A stretch of DNA of 9,033 bases, taken from a candidate division CSSED10-310 bacterium (GTDB taxonomy: Bacteria; CSSED10-310; JAFGJC01). The notes beneath the pieces are model-generated. The model ran no database searches. It saw nothing but the letters and a program-made list of their open reading frames with translations, and was not told the origin of the DNA. Of this stretch, positions 1-6,882 are shown piece by piece. The first letter of the stretch is position 1; each line of letters starts with the position of its first letter. The translations under genes were made by a program, and so were the position numbers. The stretch lies in assembly GCA_016929305.1 (NCBI GenBank), contig JAFGJC010000442.1, positions 1 to 9,033 of the forward strand, in the 5' to 3' direction.

Positions 1-81
1 GAACGCCAGGTGATCACCCTCTTTAACTTGAAGCATTAGCGCTTCGTCTGACAGATCACCGTGATTTCGTTTTACGTTCAT
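1..81 (-). CDS. ECF-type RNA polymerase sigma factor, N-terminal fragment
   Basis: Only the first 27 codons lie in the window; the rest continues past position 1. The reading frame from the ATG at 81-79 is open to the edge. Its middle reads SDEALMLQVKEGDHLAF, which matches the start of region 2 of ECF sigma-70 factors (pattern S-D-x-x-L-M-x-x-V-x-x-G-D-x-x-A-F). Such factors direct RNA polymerase to a small regulon, usually for envelope stress or extracellular signals. The start is the only ATG in frame after an upstream in-frame TAA near position 127. No clear Shine-Dalgarno sequence precedes it. A short possible leader ORF with a strong GGAGGT lies just upstream. The gene follows the ABC pair on the same strand after a 141-nt gap. 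No anti-sigma gene can be seen. The family call rests on a short stretch, but the match is characteristic. Confidence 0.72.
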   Translation of the reverse strand, partial: MNVKRNHGDLSDEALMLQVKEGDHLAF

Positions 82-100
82 TAACGCCAACCAGACTGAT

Positions 101-151
101 TCAGAATCGTTCGGACAGTTCTTTTAACCAATATTGCGCACCGCTTTTCAC
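101..151 (-). other. possible 16-codon leader ORF upstream of the sigma factor gene
   Basis: A GTG at 151-149 follows a full GGAGGT (160-155) by 3 nt and opens a frame of 16 codons (MKSGAQYWLKELSERF) ending in TGA at 103-101, 19 nt before the sigma factor ATG. The GTG also overlaps the TGA of an 8-codon frame that starts at 174. The Shine-Dalgarno is strong but its spacing is short, and an ORF this small can arise by chance. The sigma gene itself has no evident ribosome-binding site, so a coupling role is conceivable but unproven. Confidence 0.2.
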
Positions 152-192
152 AGTACCTCCAAAGGTATCATCATACAGGAGAGATTACATGG

Positions 193-214
193 AAAAAAAT
201 GGTGTAACAAACCA
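193..214 (-). terminator. weak possible terminator after the ABC exporter operon
   Basis: Read on the minus strand just after the stop codon at 223, TGGT and ACCA can pair over a 7-nt loop and are followed directly by seven T residues (199-193). The stem is only 4 bp, so this is at best a weak intrinsic terminator and may allow read-through toward the sigma factor gene. Confidence 0.25.
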
Positions 215-222
215 GAATTTCA

Positions 223-2415
223 TTAATCGGGAATCTTCGGACTCCGGTGCGGCCCGATGATGGATTCCTGATTTTTATATTGCAATTGGTAGAGGCGATA
301 ATAAACACCTCTGCGCGCCAGGAGTGTTTTATGATCACCGATTTCTCGAATTTTACCCCGATGCATGACAATGATTTTATCAGCTTTCTTTATCGTCGAA
401 AGGCGGTGGGCAACCACTACGGCTGTCCGGGATTCAAGCAACTTATCCAAAGCTTTTTGAATAAGCTGCTCCGTTTCGGAATCGATGTTCGCCGTAGCTT
501 CATCAAGCACCAAAATCGCGGGATTGAACGCAAGTGCACGGGCAAATGCAAGGAGTTGTCTTTGACCCTGACTTAATGTCGCCCCCCCCTCCTCCAAATA
601 ATGATTATACCCATCTTTAAACTTGTTGATGAAATGGTTCGCATGAACAATCTCCGACGCCCGTTGGATATCCTCATCCGTAATGCTCATCTCATTCAGT
701 CGAATATTGTGCCGAAGATCTCCCGAAAAGAGAAACACATCCTGTAAAACAACCGCCATCCGCCTTCGAAGGTATTCCCTAGAGAAATCACTGATATCGC
801 GACCGTCGATTTTTATTGATCCCTTCTGAATTGTGTAGAATTTTGAGAGTAGATTCACTATGGTGGTTTTTCCACTGCCGGTTGCGCCAACAAATGCTAT
901 GGTCTCACCAGGGCAAATATGGAAAGAAACATTCCGGAGGACCCAGTCTTCATCGTTATAGGCAAACCAGACATTTTCAAATGATATTTCACCTTTTATG
1001 GCCGTTGATTCCAGTGATGGTGACGAAGTTTCCCTGGCATCCTCCCGCTCCTTATCCATAATTTGGAAAATGCGCTCACTGGATGCCATGGCTGCCTGCA
1101 TGATGTTGAATTTTTCTGCAATATCCCTGACAGGTCCAAAAAACATCGACAGATAGCTTAAAAACGCTACAAGGACACCTAAACTGACAGTATCTCGAAT
1201 AACCAGCCCACCACCATAGTATAGAATCAGAGCTATCCCCAGATTTTCCAGAAAAACAATAAAGGGAGAAAACATGGACTGAACGATAAGCTGATGCATA
1301 TTCGCTTCATAACATTCATGGTTGACTTTTTGGAACCTGTTAAAATGGATTTTCTGCCGGCCAAACATCTGGATAACCTTCATTCCACTCAGATGTTCCG
1401 ACAGAATACTATTAATCAAAGCGATTTTTGCTCTTACCATTCGGAAAGCATCTCTCATTTTTTGTTTAAAAATCCACGTTACCGAAATGATTACAGGCAT
1501 CAAAACAAACGTGGCAAATGCGAGATGGGGAGCGAGAAGGAGCATGACGATCACAATTCCGATGAGTTTGAGGATATTTTTAAACACTTCCACCAATATC
1601 GATGTGAACATTTCATTCAGAACATTGACATCGTTGCTGACACGCGTGACAAGCCGGCCGGTCGGTTGAGTATTGAAAAATTTCAAGGGCAACCGTTCGA
1701 TGTGCTCGAATAACTCCACTCGAATATCGAACATGATTTTCTGTCCGACCCAGGCCATAATATACACCTGTCCGAACATTATCAGAAATGCTGCCAGCAA
1801 TATGCCCAGATATGTCCCACTGATAATGGATATTCCCGACCAATCCGGTCCCCGGATTACATCTCTGAGGTCGGAATCGAGTGCGGCGAGATCTTTGTTG
1901 TCAATAATATAAATGTCGGGATTGGTAGTTGGTATAATATTGTTGGCAGGATCAGCGGAAATTCGGTCAATCAGGTCTCTCGTCTCCGGTTCATATTTAT
2001 TCAAATCAATAATGTAATATTCCTGAGGATTCAGCGCATTTCTATCTACGAGTTTCTTGCGGTGTTCGGGATCTAATATCCCTTCCTTGAGCACGATTTC
2101 CTCTTTACCGGATGATTTCAATCGATAGGACTTACCGGTCTCAATCGGGTAGGATTCCAGCAATTCCCTTTGAAATGGTTCCTCCAAATTCGCCATTTCA
2201 ATCCGTTTACTTCGAATAACGATATAGTTATCGATACCGATTTTGGTCAGATAGGGAAGAATGATTTCAACTCCGGAGAGAAGTGCAGCTAAAACAAGAG
2301 CGAGGGCAAGATACCAGATATACGGGCGAGCATAGGATGAGACTCGTTTTATAAGCCGGGCGTCATAAACTTTGCCAAGCGATTCTTCTGCCGGAACATA
2401 ACCGTCAGATGCCAT
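223..2415 (-). CDS. heterodimeric ABC exporter subunit, BmrD/YheH-like, with large TM1-TM2 insertion (730 aa)
   Basis: A fused membrane and ATPase half-transporter that should pair with the product of the preceding gene to export drugs, lipids or peptides across the inner membrane. TM1 is near residues 33-58 and TM2 near 195-223, with further pairs near 275-315 and 380-430. The ATPase domain has canonical parts: Walker A GATGSGKT (510-517), Q-loop Gln558, Walker B ILVLDE with catalytic Glu639, and H-loop His670. The signature is LSQGQ (614-618) instead of LSGGQ, and the preceding X-loop reads LEEGGA instead of the usual VGERG. Residues about 64-194 form a hydrophilic insertion on the outer face, which explains the length compared with about 580-600 for simple half-transporters. 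BmrD of Bacillus subtilis also has an extracellular insertion here. The ATG directly follows the TAA of the upstream gene, with GAGG 8 nt before it. Substrate cannot be read from the sequence. Confidence 0.93.
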   Translation of the reverse strand: MASDGYVPAEESLGKVYDARLIKRVSSYARPYIWYLALALVLAALLSGVEIILPYLTKIGIDNYIVIRSKRIEMANLEEPFQRELLESYPIETGKSYRLKSSGKEEIVLKEGILDPEHRKKLVDRNALNPQEYYIIDLNKYEPETRDLIDRISADPANNIIPTTNPDIYIIDNKDLAALDSDLRDVIRGPDWSGISIISGTYLGILLAAFLIMFGQVYIMAWVGQKIMFDIRVELFEHIERLPLKFFNTQPTGRLVTRVSNDVNVLNEMFTSILVEVFKNILKLIGIVIVMLLLAPHLAFATFVLMPVIISVTWIFKQKMRDAFRMVRAKIALINSILSEHLSGMKVIQMFGRQKIHFNRFQKVNHECYEANMHQLIVQSMFSPFIVFLENLGIALILYYGGGLVIRDTVSLGVLVAFLSYLSMFFGPVRDIAEKFNIMQAAMASSERIFQIMDKEREDARETSSPSLESTAIKGEISFENVWFAYNDEDWVLRNVSFHICPGETIAFVGATGSGKTTIVNLLSKFYTIQKGSIKIDGRDISDFSREYLRRRMAVVLQDVFLFSGDLRHNIRLNEMSITDEDIQRASEIVHANHFINKFKDGYNHYLEEGGATLSQGQRQLLAFARALAFNPAILVLDEATANIDSETEQLIQKALDKLLESRTAVVVAHRLSTIKKADKIIVMHRGKIREIGDHKTLLARRGVYYRLYQLQYKNQESIIGPHRSPKIPD

Positions 2416-4185
2416 TTAACCATCCTCTTGAGTTTCAGAGAAATCAGTATCCGACTGATCAATCTCATCAAGTAATCTCTGATGTTCATGAATCTCGAAA
2501 TATCGACCTTTAAACCTAACTAACTCCTCGTGTGTCCCCTCCTCAATAATCCTTCCATCTTCCAGAAAAATAATCCGATCCGCCTGCTGTGCTGCAGAAA
2601 TTCTATGCGTCACTAGTATTACTGTGGTATTGTCAAGCCGTTTCCGCAGCCCTTTGATAATAGCCTCCTCCGTTTCCGTATCGACGGCTGACAGAGAATC
2701 GTCGAATATAACTACAGGTGTTTGAGCAGCCACTGCTCTTGCAATAGCGACGCGTTGCTTCTGACCTCCTGATAGTGAAACGCCGCGTTCTCCCACAAGC
2801 GTTTCGAATTGGTGTGGAAATTGTTTGATGTCTTTGTATATCTGCGACAATTTCGACAACTCAAGAATCGAATTTCTAGGAAGGTCATTGCCAAACCTGA
2901 TATTGTTTTCCACCGTATCGGAAAACAGGAATGTTTGTTGAGGAACATATGCTATTTGCGAACGCAGTGATTCTAATTTCCAGTTTCGAATATCTCTGCC
3001 ATCAATGAACAGTTTATTCTCCGGGGGATCATAAAGTCTTGAAATCAGTTGGATAAGGGTAGATTTTGCTGAGCCTGTAGGTCCCATGATGGCAACCCAT
3101 TCGCCGGGTTCGATATGTAAATGAATATCCTTCAATACAGGTTCATCGCCATTATAAGCGAATGATAAACCGGCAAACTCGATTTCGCCTTTTATTTTTC
3201 CTCCTTCAGCATCGGGCAGATCGACGATATCCGGTGAAATTTGAAAAATGCGGTATAGACGATCTAGTGAAGCTCTGCCACGCTGGTACAGATTGACCAC
3301 CCATCCAACGGCAATCATCGGCCATACTAGAATACCCAGATAACTGTTGAACGCCACAAAATCACCGATAGTCATCGATCCTTGAATCACTCTGAACCCG
3401 CCGATAAGCAGGATGATCACGGAACAAGTCCCTGAAACGGTCCATATAATAGGGTGGAGTAATCCCCAGACACGGACAAGTTTCATGTTTTGATCCACAT
3501 AATTTTCATTAAGTCGCTTGAAATTATCCTTTTCAGCCGATTCCTGTACAAATGATTTGATGACTCTTATCCCGGCGAAGGTTTCCTGAGCTTTCTGACT
3601 AATATCTGAAAATCCTTCCTGAACTGCCCGAAAGCGGTGATGCATGCGGGGTCCAAGTTTTAAAATGGTCACCGTGACAATGGGAAGAGGGATCAAAACA
3701 TAGAGTGTCAGCACAGTGCTGATTGACAGCATCATGATCAGGGATGCAATCATAAGCAATGCTGCATCGGCACTGGCTACCAGCGCCATGCCACACATCA
3801 TTCTGACCGCTTCCAGGTCATTTGTGGCGTGTGCCATTAGATCGCCGACAGGTGTCCGGTCAAAATAGTGGAATGACAGACTCTGTAAATGCTTATAAAA
3901 ACGATTCCTCAAATCCTCCTCAATTTTGCGGGAAATACCGATAATGTAATAACGCCAAACGAATCGAGTCATGCCGATACCAATAGAAAGAAATAGGATA
4001 AAACTGCCGTATTTCAGGATCACCGAAAGATCCGGTAGTTCCGACATGAGATTATCGATTGCTTTTTTTACAAGCCAGGGGATTCCGATTTGAAAGGCAT
4101 CCACCAGAATCAGGGCTATAAAACCCAGTATCAGATGCCAGCGATACTGCCGGAAGTATGTATGTAACAACGCAAACGATTTCAT
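2416..4185 (-). CDS. heterodimeric ABC exporter subunit, BmrC/YheI-like, degenerate ATP site (589 aa)
   Basis: Second half-transporter of the exporter and first gene of the pair. It has six membrane segments in the first 300 residues and a C-terminal ATPase domain. Numbering from the upstream in-frame ATG at 4206, Walker A is GPTGSAKS (375-382) with Ala380 where glycine is normal, X-loop is VGERG (471-475), signature is LSGGQ (478-482), Walker B is VVIFDD with Asp503 in place of the catalytic glutamate, and H-loop is His534. In heterodimeric exporters the half with Asp at this position forms the slow ATP site together with the altered signature of its partner, which fits the pair here. An acidic tail ends the protein. 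I chose the ATG at 4185 because AGGAGT lies 3 nt upstream of it. The ATG at 4206 would add seven residues and has no good Shine-Dalgarno. The order small half then large half is the same as in bmrCD. Confidence 0.92.
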   Translation of the reverse strand: MKSFALLHTYFRQYRWHLILGFIALILVDAFQIGIPWLVKKAIDNLMSELPDLSVILKYGSFILFLSIGIGMTRFVWRYYIIGISRKIEEDLRNRFYKHLQSLSFHYFDRTPVGDLMAHATNDLEAVRMMCGMALVASADAALLMIASLIMMLSISTVLTLYVLIPLPIVTVTILKLGPRMHHRFRAVQEGFSDISQKAQETFAGIRVIKSFVQESAEKDNFKRLNENYVDQNMKLVRVWGLLHPIIWTVSGTCSVIILLIGGFRVIQGSMTIGDFVAFNSYLGILVWPMIAVGWVVNLYQRGRASLDRLYRIFQISPDIVDLPDAEGGKIKGEIEFAGLSFAYNGDEPVLKDIHLHIEPGEWVAIMGPTGSAKSTLIQLISRLYDPPENKLFIDGRDIRNWKLESLRSQIAYVPQQTFLFSDTVENNIRFGNDLPRNSILELSKLSQIYKDIKQFPHQFETLVGERGVSLSGGQKQRVAIARAVAAQTPVVIFDDSLSAVDTETEEAIIKGLRKRLDNTTVILVTHRISAAQQADRIIFLEDGRIIEEGTHEELVRFKGRYFEIHEHQRLLDEIDQSDTDFSETQEDG

Positions 4186-4194
4186 AATACTCCT
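4186..4194 (-). promoter_or_regulatory. ribosome-binding site that decides the start of the first ABC gene
   Basis: AGGAGT at 4194-4189 stands 3 nt before the ATG at 4185-4183. The spacing is at the short end of normal. It supports this start over the ATG seven codons upstream at 4206. Confidence 0.6.
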
Positions 4195-4240
4195 GGCACA
4201 ATCCATCCGAAAAAGTTATTCGAGCCGTTCTATCAGGAGA

Positions 4241-4260
4241 ACTGCTTTCAGATCAGCAGT
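4241..4260. repeat. inverted repeat in the divergent ABC / beta-helix intergenic region
   Basis: ACTGCT (4241-4246) and AGCAGT (4255-4260) are perfect inverted 6-mers separated by 8 nt. They lie 56-75 nt upstream of the ABC operon start, so they could be an operator or a leader hairpin. No T-run follows in either direction, so this is not an intrinsic terminator. No regulator gene for the operon is in the window. The rest of the 205-nt divergent region is AT-rich and must hold promoters for both directions, but I could not pick out convincing -35/-10 pairs. Confidence 0.4.
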
Positions 4261-4376
4261 CCATCAAATCAATTCATTATCATTAATAATCTTGAAAGAA
4301 AAGCTTTGTGATCCTGTGACCTCTCATACTTTTTCTGAATATTTTCTCCTGTTTCATGTCTTTTTATTTAAAAAAT

Positions 4377-4383
4377 GGGAGGA
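4377..4383 (+). promoter_or_regulatory. ribosome-binding site for the beta-helix gene
   Basis: GGGAGGA at 4377-4383 is a near-perfect Shine-Dalgarno with GGAGG 8 nt before the ATG at 4391. It fixes the start there and rejects the longer TTG-initiated frame from 4292, which would put 33 residues in front of the signal peptide. Confidence 0.85.
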
Positions 4384-4390
4384 AACAGCC

Positions 4391-5776
4391 ATGAAATCAG
4401 AAAGATTTTTTCTTTGTATCGGTTTGCTGCTGTTGAATGCGATTGGGGTTCTGAATGCTACAACCATCAGAGTGCCACAGGATTACCCAACAATTCAATC
4501 GGGAATTAATGCTGCGCAAGCGGGTGATACTGTGCTGGTTTCCGCCGGAACGTATTTCGAGCGGATCAATTTTTCGGGTAAATCGATAACCGTAATGGGA
4601 GAATCTGGCGCGGAACCAACATGTATTGATGGTCAACATGGCGGTTCTGTGATCACCTTCAACAATGGTGAGAGTGTATCAACCCGATTAAGCAATATCA
4701 CCGTAACACACGGGACTGCATCAGGATCACCCTCCTACAAAGGTGGAGGAATTACATGTATCGGCAGTTCTCCGCAAATCACGGAGACTGTTATCGAGTT
4801 CAATGACGCCATGCGGGGTGCCGGTATGATGATAACAGGAAGTAACACTCAACCATTAATCCAATTCTGTATCATCGCTCAAAATACAGCTCAAGACGGT
4901 GATGGCGGCGGCTGCTATCTTCCCAATCAGGCAGCACCCTACTTGTTGAGTAATATGATTTTAGGAAACAGTTCCAAATATGGCGAAGGGCTTTACTTCT
5001 TAAGTTCAAACGGTGAGGTAACCAATAATATCATCGCGCTTCAGATCAAAGGTGAAGGGATATATGTATATGACGGAGTTCAACGCCCGGTTTTATTCAA
5101 TAACGATATCTGGAACAATGAGGGCGGCTGGTATGGCGGTATGGCAGTTCCCGGCGAGGGCGACATTCACACCGACCCGCTGTTCACTGGCGGTTCCAAC
5201 GGAGAATATTACCTGTCCAATATCCAGGCAGGGCAATCTGTACACAGCCCCTGCATTAATAGCGGCCGGTACTTGTCCGAAACGCTGGGACTCGATATAC
5301 GAACTACACGTACGGATCACGTGAACGATGTTAATGAAACCGATATTGGATATCATTACGGTTATGAAGAAATGTACACACCTACTCCGACACCTTCGCC
5401 AACACCCCCATGCTCTTATGACTCCCGGCTGAGTTTAAACCAGAAACTGTACTATCCGGGTGATCGTTTCTATCTTTATCTGCGGTTATTGACTACATGC
5501 GATGAAATGATCTACATAGACCAATATATACTGCTGGATGTATACGGGCATGTATGGTTCTGGCCTCAATGGACTTCCGATCTGGATTTTATGTATTTAA
5601 AAATGCCGACTTATATTGAGGTTATCCCCATTTTCGATTTTATATGGCCAACTATCGAATCAGAAGCAAACGGATTGAAATTTTGGAGTGCGGCATTTGA
5701 ACCGGGAACACTGGATCTGGATCATTTGATTGGGGAAATTACCTTTGTGGAGTTTGGATACATATCACCCTATTAA
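4391..5776 (+). CDS. secreted right-handed beta-helix protein with PT linker and C-terminal accessory domain (461 aa)
   Basis: An exported protein. Residues 1-23 are a signal peptide: basic start, LLLLNAIGV core, and likely cleavage after LNA. The mature part opens with IRVPQDYPTIQSGINAA and GDTVLVSAGTY, a typical entry to pectin-lyase-like beta-helix proteins, followed by imperfect coils rich in I-x-x-N and G-G-G to about residue 260. Then come a DPLF block (262-265), a YYLS block (273-276), SPCINSG (286-292) and DIGYHY (318-323), a series I associate with the end of such helices. Residues 330-340 are a Thr/Pro linker. Residues 341-461 form a separate, aromatic-rich domain, probably beta-sandwich, with ILLDVYG (380-386) near its centre and ending in FGYISPY. 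No catalytic residues are evident, so binding or a structural surface role is as likely as polysaccharide cleavage. Neighbours do not show its substrate. It is divergent from the ABC operon. Confidence 0.85.
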   Translation: MKSERFFLCIGLLLLNAIGVLNATTIRVPQDYPTIQSGINAAQAGDTVLVSAGTYFERINFSGKSITVMGESGAEPTCIDGQHGGSVITFNNGESVSTRLSNITVTHGTASGSPSYKGGGITCIGSSPQITETVIEFNDAMRGAGMMITGSNTQPLIQFCIIAQNTAQDGDGGGCYLPNQAAPYLLSNMILGNSSKYGEGLYFLSSNGEVTNNIIALQIKGEGIYVYDGVQRPVLFNNDIWNNEGGWYGGMAVPGEGDIHTDPLFTGGSNGEYYLSNIQAGQSVHSPCINSGRYLSETLGLDIRTTRTDHVNDVNETDIGYHYGYEEMYTPTPTPSPTPPCSYDSRLSLNQKLYYPGDRFYLYLRLLTTCDEMIYIDQYILLDVYGHVWFWPQWTSDLDFMYLKMPTYIEVIPIFDFIWPTIESEANGLKFWSAAFEPGTLDLDHLIGEITFVEFGYISPY

Positions 5777-5793
5777 CATCGGCGTCTACAGGC

Positions 5794-5825
5794 GGTGGTT
5801 ATTTCTCCAAGCCACTTCCTTTTTC
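5794..5825. terminator. probable intrinsic terminator between the convergent beta-helix and threonine aldolase genes
   Basis: GTGGTT (5795-5800) can pair with AAGCCAC (5809-5815), giving about 6 bp with one G-T wobble and an 8-nt loop. It is followed on the plus strand by TTCCTTTTTCC (5816-5825). It lies 18 nt after the beta-helix stop and before the convergent stop at 5835. The U-tract is interrupted, so strength is uncertain. On the minus strand there is no good T-run. Confidence 0.42.
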
Positions 5826-5834
5826 CGCTGCCTG

Positions 5835-6866
5835 TCATCTTGTCATTACTTTTCTGAATATGGAAACCGCTGAATGGATATCAGATTCAGAAATATACAT
5901 GTGCACTACCGCTCTAAGCCGGTAAGGATTATTCGCAAATGCAAGAACACCGTTATCTTTAAGAATATCCTGAAGTTGGGGGGCGGTAAACGGTGCGTTC
6001 TTCTCAAGATTGATCATGACAATGTTAGTTTCTACAGGTTTTTGAATAGACAATCCCGATATCGAACTCAATCCTTCAGCAAGTAATTTTGCCAATCGAT
6101 GATCCTCAGCAAGACGCTGGATATTATTATTCAGTGCATATAATCCGCCAGCAGCGATGATGCCAGCCTGACGCATACCACCACCCAGGGCTTTTCGGCA
6201 TCGGCGTGCTTTCCGAATGAATTCATGAGAACCGGCAAGAATAGAGCCGACAGGAGCACCCAAACCCTTCGAGAGACATAAGGACAGAGAATCGCAAACA
6301 CTGCCCCAGTCGTGCAGCGGAATTCCTGTTGCGACAGCCGCATTGGCAATTCTGGCGCCATCGATATGCAGCGGTATATGTTTTTGTTTTCCGAGTTCAT
6401 AAAGCGAAGATACCAACTTATAAGGCACGATCCGGCCACCGCCACGATTGTGGGTATTTTCAATCCACATCAGTTTGGTCAACGGAAGATGTTCATCCTC
6501 GGGATTTCGAATCCGTACCGCAAAATCGCCGACATCAAAAATACCATTGATTGATGGCACCGGATGTATCTGGGTTCCCGATAAACCGGCTGCACTGCCA
6601 CCTTCATAAAAAAACAGATGACTTTGATCTACCGCTAGGATCTCACTTCCCGGACCTGCATAAACACGAACAGCAATCTGATTCGCCATTGTCCCGGAAG
6701 GAACGAAAACGGCTTTTTCTTTCCCCAGCAATGTCGCTGCTGCTTGCTCAAGCTCATTAATGGAGGGGTCTTCACCCATCACATCGTCACCTACAGGTGC
6801 AGAACACATATAATCGCGCATTGCTTGTGTCGGCTGAGTAACAGTATCACTGCGTAAATCAATCAT
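5835..6866 (-). CDS. ltaE: low-specificity threonine aldolase, PLP-dependent (343 aa)
   Basis: Cleaves L-threonine and L-allo-threonine to glycine and acetaldehyde in the cytoplasm, using pyridoxal phosphate (aspartate aminotransferase fold). The start MIDLRSDTVT is the family's standard N-terminus. The frame stays open 37 codons further up to 6977, but that part overlaps the lipoprotein gene and has no family similarity, so I chose the ATG at 6866 with AGGA just before it. Visible parts are phosphate-cup SGTMAN (57-62), His83 in DQSHLFFYEGG (stacks on the cofactor ring), Asp169 and Arg172 in HIDGARIANA, the Schiff-base Lys200 in SKGLGAPVGS, and a late arginine near 318 before VVHMYIS. All are intact and the length is normal. 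It starts 16 nt after the stop of the lipoprotein gene and is probably cotranscribed with it. The shared transcript does not obviously imply a shared function. Confidence 0.93.
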   Translation of the reverse strand: MIDLRSDTVTQPTQAMRDYMCSAPVGDDVMGEDPSINELEQAAATLLGKEKAVFVPSGTMANQIAVRVYAGPGSEILAVDQSHLFFYEGGSAAGLSGTQIHPVPSINGIFDVGDFAVRIRNPEDEHLPLTKLMWIENTHNRGGGRIVPYKLVSSLYELGKQKHIPLHIDGARIANAAVATGIPLHDWGSVCDSLSLCLSKGLGAPVGSILAGSHEFIRKARRCRKALGGGMRQAGIIAAGGLYALNNNIQRLAEDHRLAKLLAEGLSSISGLSIQKPVETNIVMINLEKNAPFTAPQLQDILKDNGVLAFANNPYRLRAVVHMYISESDIHSAVSIFRKVMTR

Positions 6867-6882
6867 TTTCCTGCTCAGAGTG

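Noticed and set aside
1294..1713. Plus-strand open frame of 139 codons inside the larger ABC gene
   Set aside because: It is a shadow of the minus-strand transporter gene, with no recognisable domain and no ribosome-binding site.
1613..1843. Minus-strand 76-codon frame inside the larger ABC gene
   Set aside because: It lies in another frame of a well-supported gene and shows no family features.
4271..4291. Fur-box-like AT-rich sequence (ATTATCATTAATAAT)
   Set aside because: Only one half resembles TGATAAT; the second half does not match ATTATCA in the required 7-1-7 arrangement, and AT-rich DNA gives such matches by chance.
4292..4390. Longer N-terminus of the beta-helix protein from a TTG at 4292
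   Set aside because: It would put 33 residues before a clear signal peptide, and the strong GGGAGGA at 4377-4383 points to the ATG at 4391.
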